A stretch of 64,000 nucleotides of DNA, taken from NCBI GenBank assembly GCA_947447665.1, contig CANFJX010000001.1, positions 337,911 through 401,910 on the forward strand, given 5' to 3'. Of this stretch, positions 53,868-61,898 are shown in pieces. Every line of letters starts with the position of its first letter. Position 1 is the stretch's first letter. A program made the position numbers and the translations under genes. The stretch is from Bacteriovoracaceae bacterium (GTDB taxonomy: Bacteria > Bdellovibrionota > UBA1018). The notes beneath the pieces were generated by a model that saw only the letters and a list, made by a program, of their open reading frames with translations, was not told the origin of the DNA and ran no database searches.

Positions 53868-55063
53868 CACCCGGCCCAGGCGTTGCTAGAACATTATTAC
53901 CTAAAAAATTTCAGGCTTCAGGTGTCAACTCGGGAGTAAGGAGATACCGACCTGACTTAGGGATCCTCATCTCAGAAATTCCGGCTGTAGCCGCAGGGGT
54001 TTTCACTCTCAATGAATGCCGAGCCGCTCCCGTTCTCTATTCAAAAAGTCTTTTGCCCGCGGGCGATATTCGAGCCATCATCACCAACAGCGGTCAAGCT
54101 AACTCGGCGACTGGAAGGTCCGGGATCGAAAATAATTTTCGCATGGCTCAATCCACTGCTCAGACTCTAGGGTGTCGAACCGATCAGATCCTGACCGCCT
54201 CGACAGGCGTCATTGGAATTCCGCTGGAGATCGAAAAAATTACCCAATCTATCCCAGAACTCATTGATCGACGTGGCGTCACAGCAGAGCCCTTTGCTCT
54301 GGCCATTCTTACCACCGACTTAGTTCCAAAAACGGTAAGTACCGAAGTTCAACTTGAAAAGGGCGTCATCCGCATCACAGGAATCGCCAAAGGCTCAGGG
54401 ATGATTCACCCTAATATGGCGACGATGCTGGGGTACTTTTTAACGGATGCAGAAATACCTCAAGCCATAGCGGCTGATTTTTTAAGAACGGCGACGGACC
54501 TAAGCTTCAACCAGATTAGCGTGGACGGGGAGTCCTCCACCAATGACTGCGCCTTCTTCATGGCCAATGGTGCCAGCGGCATTCCAGTTCATTCTGATGC
54601 CGATTGCGCTCTATTTCAAACAGCCCTGAATGAAATCGCTATCTTCCTCGCCCAAAGCATTGCTCGAGACGGAGAAGGGGCCACGAAACTCATTGAAGTC
54701 AACCTCCACGGCTCTCCCAGTTTAGAGCTCGCCAAGAAGGCCGCTCGCGGGTTGGTCATGAGCCCGCTAGTTAAGACTGCGATTCACGGCGAGGATCCGA
54801 ACTGGGGGCGGATTTTAGCTCGTCTGGGGGCGGACTCCGTCCCCACGACTCTACTCGATCAGATGACCCTCAGACTTCAGGGCACCCCCGTTTTTAGCGC
54901 CGGCTCTCCACTGCCGATCGATCTCGAACAAGTGCGGCGCCAACTCAAAGCGGATCAGGTTGTAATTGATATTGACCTCCACGGAGGCAATCATTCGAGT
55001 ACCGCGTGGGGATGTGATTTATCTAAAAAATACGTCGAAATTAACTCGGAGTACCTCACTTGA
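53864..55063 (+). CDS. argJ: Glutamate N-acetyltransferase / ornithine acetyltransferase
   Basis: Transfers the acetyl group from acetylornithine to glutamate, recycling it; bifunctional forms also use acetyl-CoA. The 399 aa chain has NSGQANSATGRSGIENNF near residue 82 and ASTGVIGIPLEIEKI near 113. The autoproteolytic site is KGSGMIHPNMATMLGYFLTDA near 180, where cleavage before Thr yields alpha and beta chains. EDPNWGRILARLG is near residue 307. It overlaps argB by TTGA. Its presence explains the lack of argA and argE nearby. Confidence 0.97.
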   Translation: MTPGPGVARTLLPKKFQASGVNSGVRRYRPDLGILISEIPAVAAGVFTLNECRAAPVLYSKSLLPAGDIRAIITNSGQANSATGRSGIENNFRMAQSTAQTLGCRTDQILTASTGVIGIPLEIEKITQSIPELIDRRGVTAEPFALAILTTDLVPKTVSTEVQLEKGVIRITGIAKGSGMIHPNMATMLGYFLTDAEIPQAIAADFLRTATDLSFNQISVDGESSTNDCAFFMANGASGIPVHSDADCALFQTALNEIAIFLAQSIARDGEGATKLIEVNLHGSPSLELAKKAARGLVMSPLVKTAIHGEDPNWGRILARLGADSVPTTLLDQMTLRLQGTPVFSAGSPLPIDLEQVRRQLKADQVVIDIDLHGGNHSSTAWGCDLSKKYVEINSEYLT

Positions 55064-56046
55064 TACTAATCAAATTAGGGGGCTCAGTATTGAAAGACGA
55101 AGGAGTCCTGAAAGCCCTTTCCAGAGAGCTCGTGCAGCTCCAAGCGGCGGGCATTTCTCCGATTATTGTTCATGGCGGTGGCCCAGCAATCAATGAGGAA
55201 CTCAAGTTCAGAAGAATCCCCTGGGAGTTCAATCAAGGATTGAGAATTACCCCCAAACCGATGATGGACGTCATCGAAATGGTACTGTGTGGAAAAATTA
55301 ATCGTAAGCTGGTCCGCACCCTGAATGCGGCTGGAGCGAGTGCGATTGGAATTTCGGGAGTCGACGGAAACTTACTTCAATGCATTCCCGCGGACCCTCA
55401 CCTCGGTCAAGTCGGCCAAATCGAGCAGGTGAATACTCAACTCCTACACCTGCTTCTTGCTCCTCGATCAAGGCACGCGCCCCTGATGATTCCCGTCATT
55501 GCACCCATCGGAATCGACTCTGAAGGCAACGCATTTAATATTAATGCGGACTGGGCTGCGAGCAAAATCGCCCAGTCTATGGGAATTCAGCAACTGATTT
55601 ATATCACGGATCAAGATGGAATTCTCGACTCTGAAGGACGAACAATACCCCAGGTCGATGACCAGGAACTCCATCAGCTCATCGAGCAGCAGACCGTTCA
55701 CGGTGGAATGCTCGCTAAAGTCCGAACTATTTTAGATGCCCTCTCGAACCAAGTGCCTGAGATTCACATCGTGAACGCTCAGCGTCCGCAAGCCCTGAAA
55801 GAGGCAATTTTTAATCAACCAGGGCCTCGTTCTTTCGCGGGTACGACGTGCCAACGCAGAGACGAACCCAAAAGGAGCCCGAACTATGATCCAACTCAAG
55901 ACCAAAGGTCTCATCACGGGCGAGGAGCTCAGCCCATTAGAAATCCAGGATTTGATCCGCTTTGCCTTGGAACTCAAGAAAGACCGAAAGGCCGGCCGAC
56001 CCCAGGAATATTTGCGGCGAAAACAGCTGGCACTGCTCTTCGATAA
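55060..56046 (+). CDS. argB: N-acetylglutamate kinase with anomalous C-terminal run-on
   Basis: Phosphorylates N-acetylglutamate. The start is TTG 55060, coupled to the argJ stop (TTGA). Family features are LIKLGGSVLKDEG at the N-terminus, IIVHGGGPAINEEL near residue 32, and GLRITPKPMMDVIEMVLCGK near 66. NINADWAASKIA is near 160, DQDGILDSEG near 183, and VHGGMLAKVRTILDAL near 212. The usual C-terminal G-T end is at about residue 261 (FAGTT). The frame then continues 64 codons, 161 nt of it inside argF in another frame, with a low-quality sequence. This is probably a lost stop codon rather than a functional domain. Confidence 0.92.
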   Translation: MILIKLGGSVLKDEGVLKALSRELVQLQAAGISPIIVHGGGPAINEELKFRRIPWEFNQGLRITPKPMMDVIEMVLCGKINRKLVRTLNAAGASAIGISGVDGNLLQCIPADPHLGQVGQIEQVNTQLLHLLLAPRSRHAPLMIPVIAPIGIDSEGNAFNINADWAASKIAQSMGIQQLIYITDQDGILDSEGRTIPQVDDQELHQLIEQQTVHGGMLAKVRTILDALSNQVPEIHIVNAQRPQALKEAIFNQPGPRSFAGTTCQRRDEPKRSPNYDPTQDQRSHHGRGAQPIRNPGFDPLCLGTQERPKGRPTPGIFAAKTAGTALR

Positions 56047-56812
56047 GCCATCGCTTAGAACTCGAATGAGCTTTACCGTTGCAATGAACGACCTGGGAGG
56101 ATCGGCAGTCGAGAGTATCTCTTCGACGCGCAAGGTAGAGGAACCCGAGGACTTGGCCCGAGTTCTGAGTGGCTATTTCCACGGTGTAGTCGTCCGAACT
56201 CATCAAGACGCCCAATTGACTCGAATGGCAGCAGCATCGCGCATTCCAGTAATCAATGGCCTCACGGAACTTCACCATCCTTGTCAAATTCTAGCTGACC
56301 TAATGACGCTCCAGGAAGTTTATGGCCATCTCAAAGGCCTGACACTTTGCTACATTGGCGATGGGAACAACATTTTGCACAGCCTCCTCTTGCTCTGCCC
56401 TCAGGCGGGAGTGAATTTGCAGTTCTCTTGTCCAACCGGATTTCAACCCCATCCTGGAATTTTGGAAAAGGCCATCCTGAGGACCCAGGAGTCCAAAACC
56501 TCGATTCTTTGCACGCAAACTCCCCAGGAAGCCGTGCGAGGAGCTCAGGCAGTCTATACAGACGTCTGGACCAGTATGGGTTTTGAGACGGAAAAGCAGA
56601 CGCGCGAAGCCGCCTTTGAGCAGTACCATGTCGATGAAAGACTCATGAACTTAGCCGCACCCGGGGCAGTCGTCATGCACTGCCTCCCCATGGAGCGAGG
56701 GAAAGAAATCTCCCTCACATTGCCAGATTCGCCGACTTCGGTTATTTTTGAGCAAAGCGAAAATCGACTCCACATTCAAAAAGCCCTTTTAGTGGGCTTA
56801 CTCCGGGAGTAA
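55886..56812 (+). CDS. argF: Ornithine carbamoyltransferase
   Basis: Makes citrulline from ornithine and carbamoyl phosphate supplied by CarAB. The 308 aa chain has the carbamoyl-phosphate loop FDKPSLRTRMSF near residue 52 (S-L-R-T-R rather than S-T-R-T-R), HHPCQILADLMTLQ near 130, and YIGDGNNILHS near 152. The ornithine loop TDVWTSMGFE is near 225, and the catalytic HCLPMERGKEI near 265. The SMG loop and the presence of argJ favour ornithine over acetylornithine as substrate. It has its own AGGAG 8 nt before ATG 55886, while the argB frame runs on over its first 161 nt. Confidence 0.95.
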   Translation: MIQLKTKGLITGEELSPLEIQDLIRFALELKKDRKAGRPQEYLRRKQLALLFDKPSLRTRMSFTVAMNDLGGSAVESISSTRKVEEPEDLARVLSGYFHGVVVRTHQDAQLTRMAAASRIPVINGLTELHHPCQILADLMTLQEVYGHLKGLTLCYIGDGNNILHSLLLLCPQAGVNLQFSCPTGFQPHPGILEKAILRTQESKTSILCTQTPQEAVRGAQAVYTDVWTSMGFETEKQTREAAFEQYHVDERLMNLAAPGAVVMHCLPMERGKEISLTLPDSPTSVIFEQSENRLHIQKALLVGLLRE

Positions 56813-56834
56813 AAACGTTTTCGAAGGGGTCAGA

Positions 56835-57287
56835 ATGGACGAATCAATCACTGCATTAGAGGCGCTCCGGCAGATTCTCTCTAAAAAGGGAGCTGGCAGC
56901 CAAGAAGATCTGCGAGAGGAATTACTCAAGCAAGGCTTTGAGGTGAATCAATCGACGATCTCAAGAGGTCTGCGAAAGTTGGGAGCAATTAAGAGCTTTA
57001 TCCCATCAGGAGAAGCTGTCTATAAACTCCCGACCAAAGAGACTCCTCCCCCCATAGGAGCCTCATTAGGAGAACTCGTGGTGGGGATCAACCACAATGA
57101 GTTCCTGATCGTCATTCAAACCAAGAGTGGATCTGCTTCCTTGATTGCGGAGCTTCTCGACAACTTTGGAAAAGAGAAGATTTTAGGCACTGTGGCGGGA
57201 GACAATACGATCTTTGTGGCCATCCCGAGTGGGAAATCGATTAAAAAATTTGTGACCGAGTTGACTGAGTTTTTTTACCAGCGCTGA
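56835..57287 (+). CDS. argR: Arginine repressor
   Basis: Hexameric, arginine-responsive regulator of arginine genes. The 150 aa chain has an N-terminal winged helix with VNQSTISRGLRKLGAIKS (about residues 37-54) and a C-terminal oligomerisation and arginine-binding domain with KSGSASLIAELLDNF and LGTVAGDNTIFVAIPSG, both close to the ArgR family signature. It closes the argC-J-B-F operon, 22 bp after argF, and so is likely autoregulated through the operator in the argC promoter. It overlaps the convergent secreted-protein gene by 13 nt. Confidence 0.95.
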   Translation: MDESITALEALRQILSKKGAGSQEDLREELLKQGFEVNQSTISRGLRKLGAIKSFIPSGEAVYKLPTKETPPPIGASLGELVVGINHNEFLIVIQTKSGSASLIAELLDNFGKEKILGTVAGDNTIFVAIPSGKSIKKFVTELTEFFYQR

Positions 57288-58135
57288 GCCATAGCGAATG
57301 ATCCAATCGTGGGGTCGTCTGACTGAACTTTTTTAAAGCTTCGCTCAATCGTACTCACTCCGACTCGCACGAGACCATTGAAATATTGCAAATTCAGAAC
57401 GTCAGCAAAAACGTCCTCGGCAACGGCGTTGATATTTCGGTAAGCGTCCTTCAAGTTATCCGCGAAGAATTGAATTTCTTCTCGATTAAATAAGATGAAA
57501 AAATTAGGAGAGGGATGACTGTTCATTTTAGGTGTAAACCCTAAAAAGAAAGGATTGTCCTGCAGAGCAAACTGAAGGTTTTGCTGAACAAAAGTAACAA
57601 GATCCACTCGCGGCAATGCCGGGGTTGGTAAAATAGGAATGCCCAGATGATCTGGGCCACTCACCCAGACATTGAGCACAACGTTGCCCACCTCAAAGAC
57701 GGGTTTTAGTACAAACGCCAAAGCGGACGCCCGCTCACGAGTACTTGTGTGAACCTCGATTGACAAGGGTAGATTTTTATAGCGATCCATCATAGTGGGA
57801 GCTAAGTCTTTCAGTCGAACTCTCCCCTGAGGCAAAAGAACTTCAGGATCACCCACACTCACGCCTGGAGCCTGACCGATGGAATGAACCAACTCACTCT
57901 GGATGATCCACCAAATCGGGCTGAGGTGATCTCCTCGATACCTCGACATAAGGGACCCTCTTTGGGGAAAACAATATTGAAGGTCCTGATCTACTCCCTG
58001 GCCCAGTAAAGCTTCTTGGAGGCTGAGGTCTTGCTCCTGAATGCGCTTAGGTCCACAAGCCCAAAGATTTGAATCTAAACAGCAAAACCCAAAGAGCGCC
58101 AAAAGCACGGCCAATTGAACGTAAAAATCCTTCAT
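57275..58135 (-). CDS. Secreted protein of unknown function
   Basis: 286 aa with an N-terminal signal (AVLLALFGFCCLDSNLWAC). A lipoprotein reading through the first Cys pair is possible but the box is poor. The body is mixed alpha/beta with several Trp/Phe-rich segments (HLSPIWWIIQSELVHSIG, VVLNVWVSGPDHLG) and no recognised domain. ATG 58135 lies downstream of a good TTGACC-N17-TATCTA promoter, so it is expressed alone. It is tail-to-tail with argR. No function is proposed. Confidence 0.7.
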   Translation of the reverse strand: MKDFYVQLAVLLALFGFCCLDSNLWACGPKRIQEQDLSLQEALLGQGVDQDLQYCFPQRGSLMSRYRGDHLSPIWWIIQSELVHSIGQAPGVSVGDPEVLLPQGRVRLKDLAPTMMDRYKNLPLSIEVHTSTRERASALAFVLKPVFEVGNVVLNVWVSGPDHLGIPILPTPALPRVDLVTFVQQNLQFALQDNPFFLGFTPKMNSHPSPNFFILFNREEIQFFADNLKDAYRNINAVAEDVFADVLNLQYFNGLVRVGVSTIERSFKKVQSDDPTIGSFAMAQRW

Positions 58136-58156
58136 GAATCACCCCCCCCATTCGAG

Positions 58157-58185
58157 TAGATATCGAATGACAGCAGACGGGTCAA
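58157..58185 (-). promoter_or_regulatory. Candidate sigma-70 promoter for the secreted protein gene
   Basis: Minus strand TTGACC (complement of 58180-58185), 17-bp spacer, TATCTA (complement of 58157-58162), 22 bp before the ATG at 58135. The -35 lies within the small palindrome CGGGTCAAGACCCG. A run of eight C follows the start region (58142-58149). Confidence 0.6.
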
Positions 58186-58194
58186 GACCCGACT

Positions 58195-58223
58195 TTGACA
58201 ATCCGACCCTTCTCTTGTAAGCA
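58195..58223 (+). promoter_or_regulatory. Candidate sigma-70 promoter of the pantothenate/CoA operon
   Basis: TTGACA (58195-58200), 17-bp spacer, TAAGCA (58218-58223), about 50 bp before the GTG at 58275. It is back-to-back with the minus-strand promoter, the -35 boxes 10 bp apart. Confidence 0.55.
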
Positions 58224-58274
58224 TAAGGAGAAAGCTTCCAAGATTCGATTGAAAATCAGAAAGGACTTGATCCC

Positions 58275-58991
58275 GTGCGACAGGTACCAGAAAATTTGAT
58301 CCAAGCGCCGATCTTGATTATTGGAAACGGTCGAGTTGCTCGACACTTCCGCTACTATCTTGAAAACCAGGCAATCCCTACTATCCAGTGGTCACGATCC
58401 ACCGGCGAAAGCTTCGCCGATTTAGTCAATCAGAACTCCCCAAGAACGATCCTAATACTCATCCAAGATTCGGCCATTGTCCCCTGGATAGAGAGTCATC
58501 CAGAGCTCCAAACAAAAAACTTAGTCCACTTTTCGGGTTGCTTAACGACTCCGCTAGCAACCGGAATGCACCCGCTCATGTCTTTTGGACCTGCCCTTTA
58601 TGACCTACCGTTTTATGAAAAAATACCTTTCATCTGTGAAGCAGGAAAACTTCAGTTTTCAGAGCTATTCCCTGGATTAAAAAACCCGATCCACTTAATT
58701 CAAGAATCCGAAAAAGCTTTTTATCATGCACTCTGCGTTCTGAGTGGCAACTTCTCAGTAATCCTCTGGCAGAAGCTCTTTAAGGACTTCGAATCTCGAC
58801 TCAATATCCCGGCTAGTGCCGCACAACCGTACTTAGAACAAATTACACGAAATTTACTCAACCAATCTCATCTCGCCCTCACTGGACCACTCCAGAGGAG
58901 AGATCTACTGACGATTGAAAAAAATCTGAGCGCACTCGAAGGCGACGCTTTTCAGCCCGTTTACCAAGCTTTTAAGGAGATTTATTCATGA
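58275..58991 (+). CDS. Rossmann/DUF2520-like protein, candidate alternative ketopantoate reductase
   Basis: 238 aa. The N-terminal NAD(P)-binding Rossmann motif is ILIIGNGRVARHF (about residues 14-26). The segment LVHFSGCLTTPLATGMHPLMSF near residue 93 and a helical C-terminal domain match the Rossmann-DUF2520 family, structurally like ketopantoate and 6-phosphogluconate dehydrogenases. It overlaps panB by ATGA and no panE is in the operon. A role in reducing ketopantoate to pantoate is therefore a good guess, like the PanG enzymes of some bacteria. The GTG start follows AAGGA at 9-nt spacing. Function is inferred mainly from context. Confidence 0.75.
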   Translation: MRQVPENLIQAPILIIGNGRVARHFRYYLENQAIPTIQWSRSTGESFADLVNQNSPRTILILIQDSAIVPWIESHPELQTKNLVHFSGCLTTPLATGMHPLMSFGPALYDLPFYEKIPFICEAGKLQFSELFPGLKNPIHLIQESEKAFYHALCVLSGNFSVILWQKLFKDFESRLNIPASAAQPYLEQITRNLLNQSHLALTGPLQRRDLLTIEKNLSALEGDAFQPVYQAFKEIYS

Positions 58992-59776
58992 ATATTCATG
59001 ATTTTAAGAAAATGAAACTCGAAAAACGTAAAATCTCGATGGTGACCGCCTACGATTTTTTGGGAGCCAAAGCAGTAGGGGATTCTGGGGTCGATACGAT
59101 CTTAGTCGGCGACAGTGCCGCCATGGTAATTCACGGGTATGATTCTACGATTCACGCTACTCCAGAAATGATGGTCACTCACACTGCAGCAGTTAGAAGA
59201 GGGGCCCCTCTGAAATTTATTATCGCTGATATGCCCTTTCTAACTTTTCGAAAAGGAACCGAGGTTGCGGTTCAAGTCGCTGGAGACTTACTCAAGGCAG
59301 GGGCCAACGCAGTCAAATTAGAAAGCCTCGATGGTCACGAAGAAACCATCCGCTATATCATCCAGTCAGGGATTCCGGTGATGGGACACATTGGCCTGAC
59401 TCCTCAATTTATCCAACAAATCGGCGGCTATAAAGTTCAGGGCCGAAATGAAGACGCTCAAAAACACCTAAAACGTCAGGCTCAGGAGCTTGAAAAACTA
59501 GGTTGTTTTTCAATCGTGCTCGAATGTGTTCCGCAGGGACTCGCGCAAGAAATTAGGGACCTATTACAGATACCAGTCATTGGGATTGGAGCTGGACTTC
59601 AGGTCGATGGGCAAGTCTTAGTTTACCACGATCTTCTAGGACTAGGCACTGGGCATCAACCTAAGTTTGTTCGTAAATTTTTTGCAGGATATGAAGGAAT
59701 TCGAGGTGCACTCGATCAATTTCATCAGGAAACATTAGCTGGAACGTTTCCGAGCGAGAAAGAGACTTATCAATAG
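58988..59776 (+). CDS. panB: 3-methyl-2-oxobutanoate hydroxymethyltransferase
   Basis: Makes ketopantoate from 2-oxoisovalerate and methylene-tetrahydrofolate, the first committed step of pantothenate synthesis. The 262 aa chain has MVTAYDFLGAKAVGDSGVD near residue 18, ILVGDSAAMVIHGYDST (metal-ligand Asp) near 40, and IADMPFLTF near 84. AVKLESLDGHE lies near 110, MGHIGLTPQ near 135, and the FSIVLECVP active-site Glu segment near 175. It is coupled to the upstream Rossmann gene. The large hairpin lies immediately downstream, before panC. Confidence 0.97.
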   Translation: MNIHDFKKMKLEKRKISMVTAYDFLGAKAVGDSGVDTILVGDSAAMVIHGYDSTIHATPEMMVTHTAAVRRGAPLKFIIADMPFLTFRKGTEVAVQVAGDLLKAGANAVKLESLDGHEETIRYIIQSGIPVMGHIGLTPQFIQQIGGYKVQGRNEDAQKHLKRQAQELEKLGCFSIVLECVPQGLAQEIRDLLQIPVIGIGAGLQVDGQVLVYHDLLGLGTGHQPKFVRKFFAGYEGIRGALDQFHQETLAGTFPSEKETYQ

Positions 59777-59781
59777 CACCA

Positions 59782-59874
59782 GATTGGTTTGAGTCCTGGG
59801 GCGGGATATTTGAGGGCATGGAATCCAAATCTTTAATGCCTTCAAATACCCCCGCCCCAGGACTCAAACCAATC
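59782..59874. repeat. Long near-perfect inverted repeat (hairpin) between panB and panC
   Basis: A 23-bp perfect inverted repeat (59783-59805 with 59851-59873) continues inward as 7 bp, a G-U-compatible position and 5 bp (59807-59819 with 59836-59848) around a 1/2-nt bulge. The total is about 36 bp with a 16-nt loop. It begins 5 nt after the panB stop. No T-run follows, so it is not a classical terminator. It could be an RNA-processing or stability element, an attenuator between panB and panC, or a small mobile palindrome. A further pair CCAGATTG/CAATCTGG flanks it (59779-59786 and 59881-59888). Confidence 0.93.
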
Positions 59875-59939
59875 AGACATCAATCTGGATCACGATAGCA
59901 AAAATTCAGAATAAAAAGGGATAGAAAGAAATAAAAGAG

Positions 59940-60692
59940 ATGACTAAGATTTTTCAATCGGTGCAAGAGTGGATAGAATTTAGAAAGTCAATCGGGGGCA
60001 AAACGCTTGGATTTGTCCCGACCATGGGCGCTTTGCATGAGGGCCACTTGACGCTGATGCGACGGAGCATGGCTGAGAATGATTGCACAGCAGTCAGCAT
60101 TTTCGTCAATCCCACGCAGTTTAATGACCCGAATGATTTGACCCACTATCCGAGAACTCCGAAGGAAGACTTGGAGCTCTTGGAATCCATTGGAGTTCAG
60201 TACCTGATCTCGCCCGAGATCACTGATCTCTATCCTGACGACTATCGCTATCAAGTCAGCGAGAAAGTAGAAAGTAATGTTCTCTGTGGGGCACACCGCC
60301 CAGGACACTTTGACGGAGTCCTTACGATCGTTCTCAAACTGCTCAACTTAACCCAAGCAAGCCACGCTTACTTTGGAGAAAAGGACTTTCAACAGCTCAG
60401 ACTGATCGAGGGTATGGCTAAAGCTTTTTTTATCCCTACCAAAATTGTAGCTTGCCCCACTCTCCGGGAGCAAGACGGACTAGCAATGAGCTCTAGAAAT
60501 CGAAGACTAACTCCCGAGCATCGGGAGATCGCTCCCGGATTTCAAAAAACATTAAAAGGCGCCTCTACCACTGAGGATGCGATCCGCAAGCTCAAGGAAC
60601 AAGGCTTCGAAGTGGACTACATCGAAGATCGCTGGGGCCGAAGGCTAGGCGCAGTTCGTCTCGGTCAAGTGAGGTTAATTGACAATGTCTAA
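59940..60692 (+). CDS. panC: Pantothenate synthetase
   Basis: Joins pantoate and beta-alanine with ATP via pantoyl adenylate. The 250 aa chain has FVPTMGALHEGHLTLMR (HIGH-type ATP motif) near residue 23, IFVNPTQFNDPNDL near 55, and LCGAHRPGHFDGVLTIVLKL near 118. YFGEKDFQQL lies near 145 and the KMSKS-like MSSRNRRL near 183. It starts 65 bp after the hairpin and overlaps the end of coaC's neighbour by 8 nt. The aspartate decarboxylase panD needed for beta-alanine is not in the window. Confidence 0.97.
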   Translation: MTKIFQSVQEWIEFRKSIGGKTLGFVPTMGALHEGHLTLMRRSMAENDCTAVSIFVNPTQFNDPNDLTHYPRTPKEDLELLESIGVQYLISPEITDLYPDDYRYQVSEKVESNVLCGAHRPGHFDGVLTIVLKLLNLTQASHAYFGEKDFQQLRLIEGMAKAFFIPTKIVACPTLREQDGLAMSSRNRRLTPEHREIAPGFQKTLKGASTTEDAIRKLKEQGFEVDYIEDRWGRRLGAVRLGQVRLIDNV

Positions 60693-61242
60693 ACCAAAAA
60701 TTTTGTTTCAACTCTCAGGCTCGATCGCTTGTTATAAAGCTTGCGCACTCATCTCAAAGCTCACTCAAAATGGTTTCGAAGTTCAGACCGTCGCTACTCT
60801 CGCCGCATTGGAGTTCATTGGTCGATCGACTCTCGAGGGACTTACAGGCCGCCCTACGTTCATCAACATTTATGAGCCTCAGCGCGCTATGGATCATATC
60901 CATCTATCTCGTTGGGCTGATCTTGCGCTCTTATGCCCGGCCAGTGCATCCACCCTCAACAAACTGGCTCACGGCATCGGTGATGACGCGGTCGGTGCGC
61001 TCTTTCTCAGTTATGAACTCAGCGAAAAACCTTATTGGATTGCTCCTGCTATGAACCAAGGAATGTATCACCATCCGGCTACCCAAGAATCTCTGCGCAG
61101 GCTAGAATCCTGGAATGTGAAAATTCTCCACCCTGAATCAGGACATCAGGCATGTGGAGAGGAGGGCGCCGGTCGTCTCATGGAGCCTGAAAAAATTTAT
61201 GCAGCCATTTTGGAATATTTTTCAATGAGACAGACCTCATGA
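60685..61242 (+). CDS. coaC: Phosphopantothenoylcysteine decarboxylase (CoaC-type flavoprotein)
   Basis: FMN enzyme that decarboxylates 4'-phosphopantothenoylcysteine. The 185 aa chain has SGSIACYKACALISKL near residue 8, STLEGLTGRP near 50, HIHLSRWADLALLCPASASTLNKLAHG (catalytic His and FMN region) near 70, and WIAPAMNQGMYHHPATQ with PAMN near 115. A Cys-containing flap GHQACGEEGAGRL lies near 155. It is a separate gene from coaB, whereas most bacteria have a fused CoaBC. ATG 60685 overlaps the panC stop by 8 nt. Confidence 0.93.
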   Translation: MSKPKILFQLSGSIACYKACALISKLTQNGFEVQTVATLAALEFIGRSTLEGLTGRPTFINIYEPQRAMDHIHLSRWADLALLCPASASTLNKLAHGIGDDAVGALFLSYELSEKPYWIAPAMNQGMYHHPATQESLRRLESWNVKILHPESGHQACGEEGAGRLMEPEKIYAAILEYFSMRQTS

Positions 61243-61898
61243 GGGTTCTCATCACCTCGGGAGCGACCCGGGAGCCGATTGATTCAGTTCGCTTTATTTC
61301 TAATATCAGTACTGGAAAAATGGGAGCGCTGATCGCAGACTACCTCGCCCAACAGGGGATCGACGTCACCTTAGTTTGTGGCCAAGGCTCTGAGAGACCC
61401 AAGGCTGAAGTAAATACTACTGAATACGCGTCGTTTCGCGATCTTGACAATACTCTCCGTCAGAAGCTGGGGAGTTCCCGATATGATGCCGTGATTCATG
61501 CTGCAGCTGTGAGCGATTTTTCAGTCCTGAATCCGCATGCAGGCAAAATGACTTCAGAGCAGGACGAACTCACCATTACACTCAGCAGAAACTTCAAGAT
61601 TGTAGAAAGACTCAAAGATTATTCTATGAATCCCGACCAGATTCAGATCATCGCCTTCAAACTCACCCACACTTCTGATAGGATTGAGCAGGAACGAGCT
61701 ATACATAAGCTCTCGTTTCATCCAAAAATTAATTTCGTGGTCCACAACGATCTGGCTGAGATCATGCAGGTGGGACGTCACCCTTTCTCGATCTACTCAA
61801 GAGATCAGAAGATGGCGGAAGGAAAAACTAAACAGGACCTTGCCGAAACACTTTTAAAAATGTTTAAACAAACCAAAACTGAGAGGCTCGAATCATGA
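61239..61898 (+). CDS. coaB: Phosphopantothenate-cysteine ligase (stand-alone CoaB)
   Basis: Couples phosphopantothenate with cysteine, upstream of CoaC in the pathway. The 219 aa chain has [20 protein letters not shown] and [12 protein letters not shown] near the N-terminus, [12 protein letters not shown] near residue 85, and [12 protein letters not shown] near 130. [11 protein letters not shown] is near 165. The FKL motif is of the kind seen in free-standing bacterial CoaB. It overlaps coaC and coaX by ATGA on both sides, so the three are tightly coupled. Confidence 0.93.
   Translation: MRVLITSGATREPIDSVRFISNISTGKMGALIADYLAQQGIDVTLVCGQGSERPKAEVNTTEYASFRDLDNTLRQKLGSSRYDAVIHAAAVSDFSVLNPHAGKMTSEQDELTITLSRNFKIVERLKDYSMNPDQIQIIAFKLTHTSDRIEQERAIHKLSFHPKINFVVHNDLAEIMQVGRHPFSIYSRDQKMAEGKTKQDLAETLLKMFKQTKTERLES

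Noticed and set aside
55886..56812. argF as N-acetylornithine carbamoyltransferase, because the loop reads SLRTR
   Set aside because: The DVWTSMG ornithine loop and HCLP motif are OTCase-like, and argJ in the operon supplies free ornithine.
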